From Dermacentor variabilis (Eukaryota; Arthropoda; Arachnida; Ixodida; Ixodidae): 64,000 bases of DNA. The stretch covers positions 54,502,255-54,566,254 of the forward strand of contig NC_134576.1 of assembly GCF_050947875.1 (NCBI RefSeq), written 5' to 3'. The notes under the pieces are model-generated. The model worked only from the letters and a program-made list of their open reading frames with translations. It was not told where the DNA came from and searched no databases. The translations under genes were made by a program, and so were the position numbers. Positions 10,401-22,400 of the stretch are shown here, piece by piece (position 1 is the stretch's first letter; each line of letters starts with the position of its first letter).

Positions 10401-13400
10401 GGAGAGATGGTCTGCAGCCATTGGAGAGGGCAGTGATCCGTCTCAATGATAAACCTCGAGCCGGCTAGATAGCATGACAATTTCTGAACGGCCCACACGA
10501 GACATGCACACTCTTTCTCGGTGGCGCTATACGCCTGCTCACGACTGGTCAGCTTACGACTAGCATACAGGACGGGGTGTTCTACTTCTCCATTTTCCCG
10601 TTGGCACAGTACAACGCCCATGCCTCGCTCACTAGCATCGCACTGAACAATGAACCCTTTTGTATAGTCTGGCGATCGTAGCACAGGCTGGCTTGTTAGG
10701 GCACTCTTTAGGGCGCTAAAAGCTCTTTCCTTTGTCTCGTCCCAGACGACTGTTTGAGGCTCTGTTTTTCTTAGAGCATCCGTCAGGGGAGCCGCGATAT
10801 CAGAGTACCTAGGGATGTACCTCTGATAGTAGCCGGCGACACCCAAGAACGACCGAATATCGGTCTTGGTGCGCGGTTGCGGAAAGTCTCGCACAGCGGC
10901 CACTTTTATTTCAGAGGGGCGGCGACGACCCTGACCAATCACGTGACCGAGGTAGACAACCTCGGCCTGTGCTATCTGGCACTTAGGAGCCTTGACTGTC
11001 AAGCCCGCTTCGCGCAGGCGGGTCAGCACTGCCCGCAAGTGTGTCATATGCTCAGACCAGGATGCGGAGAATATCGCTACGTCGTCTAGATACGGTAAAG
11101 CGAATTCTTGCTGTCCCCGCAACACTTTATCCATGAGACTTGAAAAACAGTATGGCGCGTTCTTCAAACCAAAACTCAACACTTTAGGACGGAATGTTCC
11201 CATTGGTGAAATGAACGCCGCATACCTACTAGCCTCTTCTGTAAGTGGAACCTGCCAATAACCCCTGACAAGATCTAGGGTGGAAATAAACTGAGCGCTA
11301 CTAACTTTCTCAAGGCGCTCCTCGATGTTAGGGATCGGATAAATTTGATCCTTAGTGATGGAATTAAGCCTGCGGTAGTCGACGCAAGGACGAGGTTCCT
11401 TGCCCGGTACCTCAACTAAAATCAAAGGGGAGGTATAATCACTCTCACCTGCCTCAATAACACCGAGCTGTAGCATTTTCTTTACCTCAGCCTCCATAAT
11501 ATCGCTCTGGCGGGGTGACACCCGATACGCCTTGGATCGTACTGGCTCTGTGGAGGTAAGTTCTATATCATGAGTAAGTACAGAAGTCCTACCAGGCCTC
11601 TCAGAGAACAGACCTTGAAACTCTTGTAATAGCTGGTGTAGTTCGGTTTTCTGCTCGGGCGACAGCGGTGCTTTACTGATAAGGTCACTAATGACTTGAC
11701 CGGTGTCTTCCCTGTTCGTCACTGAGCCTAGTCCCGGAAGCTCGACCGGAAGCTCTTCAGGAACGTTTACCATCATGCACACCACTGCTTCCCTTTGTCT
11801 ATAAGGTTTGAGCAGATTACAGTGGTAAACTTGCTGTGCTTTCCGCTTTCCTGGCAGACTTACCACGTAGTTAACGTCCGACAGTTTCTGAACAATTCGT
11901 GCTGGGCCCTCCCACTGCACGTCTAGTTTGTTGTTTAGCGATGTGCGCAATATCATGACCTCATCGCCAACCTCAAAACGACGGGCCCTGGCTGTCCGAT
12001 CATAATAAACCTTGGCCCTCTGCTGGGCCTTTGCCATTGCTTCACCTGACAACTCCTGTGCCCTTCTTAAGCGTTCGAGGAGCTTAAGCACGTACTCCAC
12101 CACGACTGGGTCGTCGCCCCTACCTTCCCACGATTCTCGAAGCATGCGAAGCGGAGATCGAAGCGAGCGACCGTACACCAGTTCAGCTGGCGAAAACCCC
12201 GTAGCCGCATGCGGCGCGGTCCTTAAAGCAAACATCACCCCAGGCAGACACAGCTCCCAGTCACTTCGATGTTCAAAACACAATGCTCTCAACACGCGCT
12301 TCATGACGGAGTGGAGCTTCTCAACGGAATTCGACTGTGGGTGGTACACTGAGCTGTGTAGCAGCTTTACCCCACACCTTTCGAGAAAAGTTGTCGTCAA
12401 AGCGCTAGTAAACACTGTGCCCTGATCTGATTGGATTTCCGCAGGAAAACCAACTCGCGCAAATATGGACAGTAGTGCATTGACTATCTCAACTGAGCTG
12501 AGTTCTTTAAGCGGCACTGCTTCAGGGAACTTTGTCGCTGGGCAGATCACAGTCAAAATGTGTCTGTACGCCGTGGCTGTTACCGGCAGAGGTCCCACAG
12601 TATCAATAACGAGCCGTCTAAAAGGCTCCGTAATGATAGGTACCAATTTCAACGGCGCCCTCGATTTGTCCCCTGGTTTGCCCACCCGCTGACAAGTGTC
12701 ACATGTCCTCACGAAATGGTCTGCGTCCCGAAAACACCCTGGCCAATAGTACTCTTGCAAGAGACGGTCCTTAGTTTTCTTAACTCCTAGGTGTCCGGAC
12801 CACGAACCCCCATGTGACAAGCGCAACAGATCCTGACGATAGCATTGAGGCACGACCAGCTGATCGAACTCCACTCCTCGGCGGTCTAGATACTTCCGGT
12901 ACAGGACTCCACCCCTTTCCACAAAACGCGCAGTTTTCCTGGCGATACCTTCTTTGACATTGCAGCGCACGTTTTCCAGGCTGCCATCCTTTTTTTGCTC
13001 GGCTATCAAAGCCGACCGGCTGACTTTTAGCAACCTATCAAGTCCGTCTGACGTAGGCGCGATGAGCAAATCAGTAGATAGCTCTTCTAACTTTCCCGTG
13101 TCGGGCATTTCCTCTCCAGTATCTGGCGCCTTTAACGTTACCGACTCAAGTTTATTCAGTTCGGGCGTGCTCGGAATATCAGCTTGCTGCGCCTCTGACC
13201 CTTTTTCGTTGTTTGATAACGTCGGCCCCGCAACTACCGCCTTTGCAGCGAGCTCCCGAACCTTCGATCTGGTTAAGGCCTGAACACTAGCTTCACCAAA
13301 CAAAAGCCCCTTCTCGCGCAGGAGGTGATCGGACCTGTTTGAAAATAGGTACGGGTACTGGGGTGGCAGCATAGATGACACTGCCGCCTCTGTCTCAAGC

Positions 13401-16400
13401 GCTCCGAAAGGTCCTTCAATAAGCACCTTTGCTACTGGCAGACACACGCTATGAGCTTCCACGGCTTGCTTGATCCACGCGCACTCGCCCGTGAACATAT
13501 GGGGTTCTACGTAAGACGGGTGAACTACATCCATCGTAGCTGCGGAATCGCGAAGCACTCGGCACTCTTTCCCGTTCACGAGGAGGTCTCGCATGTAAGG
13601 CTCGAGAAGCTTCATGTTCTCGTCAGTGCTGCCTATTGAAAAAAACACAACTTTTGGTGTTGTTTCCGGACACTGCGCCGAAAAGTGACCCGGCTTCTGG
13701 CACGTATAACACAAGCGCGCTCGCCTCATCTCGAACCGCTTTCTGCGTTTGGCTGCCGCCGTCTCTTTACGTTTGGTCGGACTGCTTTCGCTCGCATCCG
13801 CACTACGCGTGTCCCCCTTTAATCTCATAGGTGTGAACTTTGGCCTCTCGAACTTCGAGCCAAATTCACCCTTTTGACCGTCCTTAGCTCCGCGAGCTCG
13901 ACGCGTCACAAACTCCTCGGCTAGCTCAGCGGCTCTAGCCACCGTACTCACGTCTGGCCTATCCAAGACCCAGTATCGCACGTTCTCCGGTAACCGACTA
14001 TAAAACTGTTCTAGCCCGAAACACTGCAGAACTTTATCGTGGTCACCAAACGCTTTCTCTTCTTTGAGCCACTCCTGCATGTTCGACATAAGCCTATACG
14101 CAAACTCTGTATATGACTCACTTCTGCCTTTCTCATTTTCCCGAAACTTCCGACGGAACGCCTCCGCAGACAGCCGGTACTTTTTTAGCAGACTCGATTT
14201 TACTTTGTCGAAATCCTCTGCCTCTTCTCTATCCAAGCGAGCGACTACGTCGGCCGCCTCGCCGGGTAACAAAGTGAGCAAGCGCTGTGGCCACGTTTCC
14301 CGAGAGAACCCCTGCTTCTCGCACGTTCGCTCAAAGTTAACCAGGAACAAACCAATGTCCTCTCCAAGCTTAAACGGCCGCATCAGGTCAGTCATTTTGA
14401 ACAATACGCGTTCTCCTGCACCGTGTGCCTGACTTCCATTACGAGCGCGTTCCATCTCTACCTCGAGACGCTTCATTTCCAAAGCGTGTTCGCGCTCTTC
14501 TTTTTTCTCTTGTTGCTCTCGCTCTTTCTGTTCTTTACGTTCACGCTCTTCTTTTTCTTTCTGTTCTTTAAGTTCACGCTCTTCTTTTTCTTTCTGTTCT
14601 TTAAGTTCGCGCTCCTGTTTCTCTTTTTGCTCTTTAAGTTCGCGCTCCTGTCTTTTTGACCTCTCCTCAATAGTCTCAAGGCATTCCGACAGCTCGTCAT
14701 CCTCAGCCTCTAACTCAAGAATAGCCTTTAGCAGTTCAGGTTTTCTTAGTTTGTCTGAGACATCCAGACCCAACTCTCTTGCAAGCTCCAACAATTTCGG
14801 TTTGCGCAACGACTTCAAATCCATGGCTGCTCTGAATGCTGCTTTCTCTACTGCTTACTATTGTCTTGCCGCAAACTAACCTGGCAGCAACGACAACCAC
14901 AATTACCAGCTCTGTTTCTGACACTAACAAAAAGCCTGGCAAAGCTCAGAAGAAGAAAGTCCCGCACTCACCAAACCTCGCAGGCAGGAATTCCGCGCAG
15001 TCGTTCCGCTGCAGGCAACCAGTCGTCACACAGGGCTCGTTGCACTGCTCCCGGATCGTCGTTGAGCTGCTCAGCATACAGTCAACTGCATCTCTTCGCT
15101 GCTGGCCTCCGTTGTCGCGATCTCACCGCTGGCAGACAGTTGTTTGAAGTCGGAGGCGATCTCACCGCTGCCAACCAGATGTTTGGATCGGACCGCTGGT
15201 ACGATCTGTTGGGAACTCGGCGCTGACGCCCGTGGTTGTACCTGGGTCGCAAGCCCCAAGGGTAGCGTTGGCCTGGCGGCCTGGGGTACAACTGGAAGCA
15301 TCCGAAGGTCCCGGCAAAGCATGAGTCGACTGGTAACAACGAAACAACTTGTTTATTTTAACATCGCAAAGAGTTGGCGGTCAGGTTTGACCGAAGTAGA
15401 GAGACGGGAGAGCACTTCACTCAACAGAAGAAATCGGAGCCCTCTCTTTGGCGTCCGGGGGCAGCTGTTTTTATACTCTCGCAGTTGAGGGCAAGAAGGA
15501 ACCCCTCAAAAGACGAGCACGTGAATGTACAATGGGCTAATGGTGACGCACACTGTCGTAGCGATGCCGTAGCACCATGTCGAGCACGATCTCGTAGCAC
15601 CCTGTCGTGGCGCTGCCGGTCGGACACAATGACTGTAATGAGAGGATGGTCCCTGCTTTGGCATCGCCTGTTTCGGGCACAATGACTGGAACGAGATCCC
15701 TGCTTTGGCATCGCCTGTTTCGGGCCCAATAACTGGAATGAGATCCCTGCTTTGGCATCGCCTGTTTCGGGCACAATGACTGGAACGAGATCCCTGCTTT
15801 GGCATCGCCTGTTTCGGGCCCAATAACTGGAATGAGATCCCTGCTTTGGCATCGCCTGTTTCGGGCACAATGACTGGAATGCGAGGATGATCCCAGGCGG
15901 TCGCATCGCCGCAGTCGCGCCTGGAAACACCTGGCGATGAGTGTTGCGGCGACGACGATCGGGCCAAAATGTCTGCCGCCCCGCCGCAGTCGCGCCGGCA
16001 AAACCACGTGTCGCAGGCGAAACGCAACAAAGCGTAGCAGGGGGCGGCAGAAAGTGAGGTGGGCGGATGAGATTAAGAAGTTTGCAGGGACAACATGGCC
16101 ACAATTAGTACATGGCCGGGGTAGTTGGAAAAGTATGGGAGAGGCCTTTGCCCTGCAGTGGGCGCAACCAGGCGGCTGCTGATGCTGCTGCTGATGCCGC
16201 TGCTGCTGCTGCTGATGTTGATGATGATATATGTTGGGGTGACGTAATATTCAATGCACCTCTGCTGGGCGTCCTTCGAGTTGCAAACTCCTCGCGTGCA
16301 AGCGAGCGCGTCAAGGCGCTTGGCGCGTTTTCATTGAGCCTTACCGATGTGCAACTCGAACGCACGCGAGAGCTTGCGTCGACAAGGAACGCGCGCGTAA

Positions 16401-19400
16401 CGCAGGCTTGCGAAAGCGACAGCGTGGGTGCCATGGCGTCACGGCGACGCCCTCTCCTCTCACGCAATACCTCACGCTCTACTGCGGCAGCTGGTGTTTC
16501 CTCTCGCCCACTTTGTTCAGTCGTGGAGCGCTCGTGCCCGGCGTTCCGGCTCAGTTGGTTTTAAACTTTTAAGGTGTGGGTGCGGCGAGCAAAATCTGAC
16601 AATAGTCCACTAAAGCCTAAGCATTCTTTGCCACCGGAAAGGCCATGGGTAGACGCGCATAGCAATGAAAACAATGCTTACGCATTAGTGGACAATTCTC
16701 GGCATTCCTATACCTTTCTACGTCGAGATTAAGCCCACCGAACGGCGAAGATGCCTTTACAGATTTTTTTTTTGTTACATGAAACTGTGCACACTGTGTT
16801 GCAGACATGTTTATATTATTCCTGGTAGTGTGGTGCCGTTCTGATTTATCTCTGAAAAGGTGCGCGTTCGGAATCAGACGTCAAGCAGCATTTTCGCCGC
16901 CATTTACACTGCACAATGCACATTTTTTCATCTGCTGTATTTGTGAATAGCGACAACTCAAACGTACTCAACCACTGTCGAACAGGCGGGAAAATAACAC
17001 TCATGCTTCATGGGGCGCACCACATGTGCCATTATCTCTGTATTTCGCGTGCTGTTAACTAATGCGGTTATCTGAACTGTCGAAAAGGATCACGCCTCCT
17101 CGACTGAGACCTCGAGCGCTTTGAGAACAGTTCAAGATTGTACTACTGCACTGTGATTACAGCATGAAACCACCCTTTTCAAACGGCAAGGCATACCACT
17201 TGTTCTTTGAGGGTATGGTAACGACCACAAAGCAATGACAGCTGCGTGCAGAGCTACCATGCTGTGCCAGGGGAGCGTTTCTTTCACCCTGCGCATCACT
17301 TCAAGAGACAGCGTCATGGCCTTCGATAGTTGACATAGTCGCAGGTGATTCAGCGTCGGGCCTACTGACTAGTGCAAATTTCTGTCGAACGCTCGAGCCC
17401 AAAATGTTTCCGCGCTTGAAGCCGGAGGCCCGCGCTGTAATACCGGGCGCGATCCGACGTACAACTTGTTGTGCGAACAACCTAACTGTTACCAACAGCG
17501 TCTGGTATACGTGTCACACACAATGATTCTTTGTCGCACTTCGTATGAGGCACCGCGTGCTACCACGTGTCTCCTGCTTAAAATGAGTAGACATATAAAA
17601 TTATGCTCCTGCTCAATCCGACACAATATTTTTCTTATAATAAGTCTACATAGATGATGTCCTACTTCGATCGTGCTCCTGTAAGGAATTGATAGAATCA
17701 TGCGTGAACTGAATGAGTAATATACTTGTGCACGAGCATGCCGCCGAGGTTTGCGGTGGTTGCGTTCTCGCGCATGGTGACGGCCGCCAGAAGCCCCAAG
17801 CGGCGGTCGAGGTGCCGAAGGCGGCCGTGCGCGCAGCCGAGGAGCAAAGGTTGGTGGTCTCGGAGCCCCGCGACAGTCCGCATCCGACCGCCACCACGAA
17901 CACTGGACTGCTGGAGTACTGGCCCCTGGCCGCGACGATCGTGGCCTTGGTGGTGGTGATCCTGCTGCAGCTGCTGATCGCCGCTCCTCTTCGGCTGCAG
18001 AGGGCGCCTCGAGCACACCGCGCGGCTAACGTCTGCGAGTCCGAGCCGTGCCGATACTACGCGCAGCTGATCGCCGGCGCCAGGAACCTGAGCGAGCCTG
18101 CGTGCGATAACTTCTACGCGCACGTCTGCGGCAGGTACGTAAACTCGTGGCGATAATGAGAAGGAACACTAAATTAGTTTTAATCCGAACTACTGCGTAC
18201 TAGAAAAATGCGGAACCATTCTTTGCCCCAACTTCTGGCCTCTTGCGGGTTCCGCAGGTCGGCGACGCCGCGCGCGCTTCCACCAATGACAGTTTCGAAC
18301 ACGGTCACGTAGCACAAAGGTCGCTTGTGGACAAAGGCTGCTGAACCAGCCGTTGTAAAAAAAAAATTTTTTGACAAAGCCGGTACGTCGGAAATATACT
18401 GTGCAATGCCAACTTGCGTCGTGCTCTTTTTTTTTTGAACGAGAAGAAAGCAAACCGAGGGCCCGATTTTTATTAGTCATATCATAAGGATTGCATTTCT
18501 TTGAAGTTATTCCTACAGAGCCAGCGTGATTGTCACTCTACAATATATATATATATATATAATGCGACTGCCCGTGCTATGCTCCGAGCCATCGTCAGTT
18601 CCAGCCGAGTGGGCTCCTGAACAATTCTTCGCAATAAGGTAAACGCAGTATCAATCATGTATCCGGTATCTGAAGCTGCGACGTAATGTTAACACAGTCA
18701 TTTCGCACTTACCGCTAAGTCACCACTGAAGAATACAAAAATGACCGCAAGACTTGAGCCACGTCATTTTGCGTCCTCTGCTTCTATACGACAAAGGTGG
18801 GACGCATCTCACTCGAGGAAGGGTGACGGCAGCGTCCTCGCCGAGTCCTGGCGACGGCTGGCCAGGAGAGCAGCATCGCGGCTCAGCATGGACCCGGGCA
18901 CGAGGGGCAAGCCGGGGCCGGTGCACAGGGCCTCGCGCTTCATTTACGTAAGAACCACGTGGCGCTTCGGTCAGACATTGCTACCACGGGTCTGTTTAAA
19001 CTGTAAAATGAGGAGAAAACCAGAATTGCTGAAACAGGTTCGTCGAGAATGCTTAAACAAGCGTAGCGTTCCCATATTTCCAAGGGGGACGGGAGAGGAA
19101 TATGAGGTATTTTGGTGTAGGAACCGCGCTAATTCCCCCCCCCCCCCCATTGAGATGAGGCCCACAAAATAATTTAGTCGCTATTGTGATAAAAATTTGG
19201 ATGTTTATTTATGCATGCTAAAAGAATCTTCGTGTAGCATTTAATCAGGACATCATCATCATCATCAGCCTGGTTACGGCCACTGCAGGGCAAAGGCCTC
19301 TCCCATACTTCTCCAATTACCCTGGTCATGTACTAATTGTGGCCATGTTGTCCCTGCAAACTTCTTAATGTCATCCGCCCACCTAACTTCCTGCCGCCCC

Positions 19401-22400
19401 CTGCTACGCTTCCCTTCCCTTGGAATCTAGTCCATAACCCCTAGTGACTATCGGTTATCTTCCCTGCTCATTACATGTCCTGCCCATGCCCCCATTTCTT
19501 TTTCTTGATTTCAACTGAGATGTCATTAACCCGCGTTTGTTCTTTCACCCAATCTGCTCTTTTCTTATCCCTTAAGGTTACATCCATCATTCTTCTTTCC
19601 ATAGCCCGTTGCGTCGTCCTCAATTTAAGCAGAACCCTTTTCGTAAGCCTCCAGGTTTCTGCCCCATACGTGAGTACTGGTAAGACACAGCTCTTATATA
19701 CCTTTCTCTTGAGGGATAGTGGCAACCTGCAGTTCATAATTTGAGAATGCCTGCCAAACGCACCCCAGCCCATTCTTATTCTGATTATTTCAGTCTCATG
19801 ATCCGGATCCGTGGACACAACCTGCCCTAAGTTAATGTGAGAAAGAATAGTCTAGAGGGATTTGAAATCCGACAAGTAACGCCGGAAGAAGTAAAGAACG
19901 CCTTGGGAGCTATGCAAAGGAGGAAGGGAGCTGGGGAGGATCAGGTTACCACAGATTAGTTGGAGGATGGTGGGCACATTGTTCTAGAAAGACTAGCCGC
20001 CCTATATACACAATGCCTCATGACCTCGAGCGTACCGGAATCTTGGAAGAACGCTAACATAATCCTAATCCAAAGGAAAGGGGACGCCAAAGACTTGAAA
20101 AATTATAGACCGATCAGCTTACTGTCCGTTGCCTACAAAGTATTTACCAAGGTAATCGCAAATAGAATCAGGAACACCTTAGACTTCCGTCAACCAAAGG
20201 AGCAGGCAGGATTCCGTAAAGGCTACTCAACAATAGACCATATTCACACTATCAATCACGTGATAGAGAAATGTGCGGAATATAACCAACCCTTATATAT
20301 AGCTTTCATTGATTAGAAAAAAGCGTTTGATTCAGTCGAAACCTCAGTAGTCATGGAGGCATTATGGAATCAGGGTGTAGACGAGCCATATGTAAAAATA
20401 CTGAAAGATATATATAGCGGCTCCTCAGCCACCGTAGTCCTCCGTAAAGAAAGCGACAAAATCCCAATAAAGAAAGGCGTCAGGCAGGAAGCTACGATCT
20501 CTCCAAAGCTATTCACAGCGTGTTTACAGCAGGTATTCAAAGACCTGGAGTGGGAAGAATTGGGGATAAAAGTTAATGCAGAATACCTTCGTAACTTGCG
20601 ATTCGCTGATGATATTGCCTTGCTTAGTAACTCAGGAGACCAATTGCAATGCATGCTCGATGACCTGGAGAGGTAAAGCAGAAGGGTGGGTCTAAAAATT
20701 AATCTGCAGAAAACTAAAGTAATGTTTAACAGTCTCGACAGAGAACAGCAGTTTACGATAGGTAGCGAGGCACTGGAATCAGGACACATAACCCTAAAGA
20801 GCCAACGCATACATAAGGCCCTTCTTTTGACTGAATTACGTTGATTGAAGTGAGATAAACCACTGAAGGGAAGTGCTGGTTTCGGATTCCCTGTTCTTGT
20901 GAATTTTTGGCCGAGAGGTGCTGTCGTTTGTAATCAAGAGCTGATAAAGAACGTTAGCGAACCCTGAAGTTTTTGAACAGCTTGTTGCAAAGTGCATAAA
21001 GATTTCGTGAATCTAAAGCTTGCACATCGCTGTATGTAGATTATTTAATTGTGATACACCCGGCAACAGCCGTGAATCCTAACGTGTGATAAGATTAGAG
21101 TAGTAGATTGCATGTCCACGATAAAATACAGCCATGAATTGGGGCTGCCTAAGGATTGTGGTCCGGAGGGCGGGGGGCAGAAGAAAGGGGAGGGGGCGAG
21201 AGAAGAAAGGGGGAGGGCGTCAGTTACGGGGGGGGGCATCGCCCCACCCCCCGTAACTGACGGTTATGAAGGCAACATAAGAACTTAGGAAAAGCTCCTC
21301 CTACAAAACCGTGCATTGTTCAGCATGTTAGCTGAGTGAAACATGGTGAGACGCAGTAACACAGACTACGCAGGACACGATCTTGACAAGCTCGTGCTGG
21401 TAATTGCACCCGCCTCTTCCCTCCCAGAGAAATAGTCGCCTCACTGGTCACACAGATATTGATTGGAGGCGCTGGTGTTGTTGGGCAGTGCAAGACCCAA
21501 GAATGCATCGCTCACGCTTGTTGAACACTCACAGTTCAGCCTCGAGGAATGCTCCACATAAACTAGTAGAAAGGAAATGGGGACGAGAAACAATAGTTGG
21601 AATCGATGCTAAATGTCGCTTATGTGCATAAAATAAAAATTTACCTTTGGGGGACATTATTCGGTAACACGGTGGCATTGCAATACCTTGGTACATTTTC
21701 TAAGTCAGAATTCAGTTTGTTGAAACGAGATGCTATGTCTACGAAAGAAAAGTTTAACAATATTATCACCTTGGAGAATATTTTTTGAAGAAAGAAGAGT
21801 CATGCACTTTTTTGATATAGTATATACCAAAAACTGAAATGAGCCCAGATACAGCCGTGAGGGACTTCAATAATTGTTTGCTGCAGGGAATAAACATTAC
21901 AAATACAGACAAATTGTTGTTATACAAGTATCTATTTCGCAGGAAAACGGCTGGGACACAAATGGCGATTCTCTATAGTTTAGCGAAATGGGTATTGCGG
22001 TTTGTACTATCAAATGTCTGTTGCAGATAGATAAACATGGGCGTGCATCAATTATCATGTATTGATTTTTTAATCATTGAAAGTGTCAGCAATTATGGAT
22101 AAGTAAAATATGTATGCTCTATAAAACATACCAGGGCGAATCAGAAAGTATTTGCCCCTATTTGCTATTAGCCAAAATAAAGAACACACAGGTAATTACA
22201 AATATACATACTATTCTACGTACCTTACGCTATTTTTCCACATAGTCCCCACACCGGTTCAGACCCCATTTGTCCCATTGCAGCACTAAATTCGAGATGC
22301 CTCTGTGCCACGTTGAAGTCAGTCAGCAACGCACGCGACCTCACCGAATGCTCATTGTCATTCGAGTCTTCACGGCCTTTTGCGAATTCACACCACCACC

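Larger units (their letters stand above)
8949..16029 (-). mobile_element. Intact Gmr1-like Ty3/gypsy LTR retrotransposon
   Basis: The element is 7081 bp, with two LTRs of 850 bp that look identical by eye, TG...CA ends, and a perfect 4-bp target duplication AAGC (8945-8948 and 16030-16033). It has a 355-bp leader (14825-15179), one 1512-codon gag-pol ORF and a 487-bp 3' region (9799-10285). Integrase lies before reverse transcriptase, unlike ordinary Ty3/gypsy. Matching LTRs and an open ORF imply a recent, possibly active insertion. It sits inside the RTE LINE at 7440-16230. Confidence 0.95.
7440..16230 (+). mobile_element. RTE-type LINE, 5' truncated, split by an LTR element
   Basis: The LINE occupies 7440-8948 and 16030-16230. 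Removing 8949-16029 and one AAGC copy restores an unbroken reading frame (..REGK/RSRGRQ..). It lacks the endonuclease and starts at the RT N-terminal region. The 3' end is followed by a trinucleotide-rich tail (TGCTGATG..., 16180-16230), as is usual for RTE elements, which end in short simple repeats. It sits in intron 2 of the M13 gene. Confidence 0.8.

Noticed and set aside
14423..14659. Phe/Leu-rich plus-strand ORF resembling membrane segments
   Set aside because: Reverse reading of the Glu/Lys coiled-coil codons of the gag ORF.
16112..16564. 150-codon plus-strand ORF with Ala/Asp run
   Set aside because: The start is the trinucleotide tail of the RTE element; the rest lacks any family feature.
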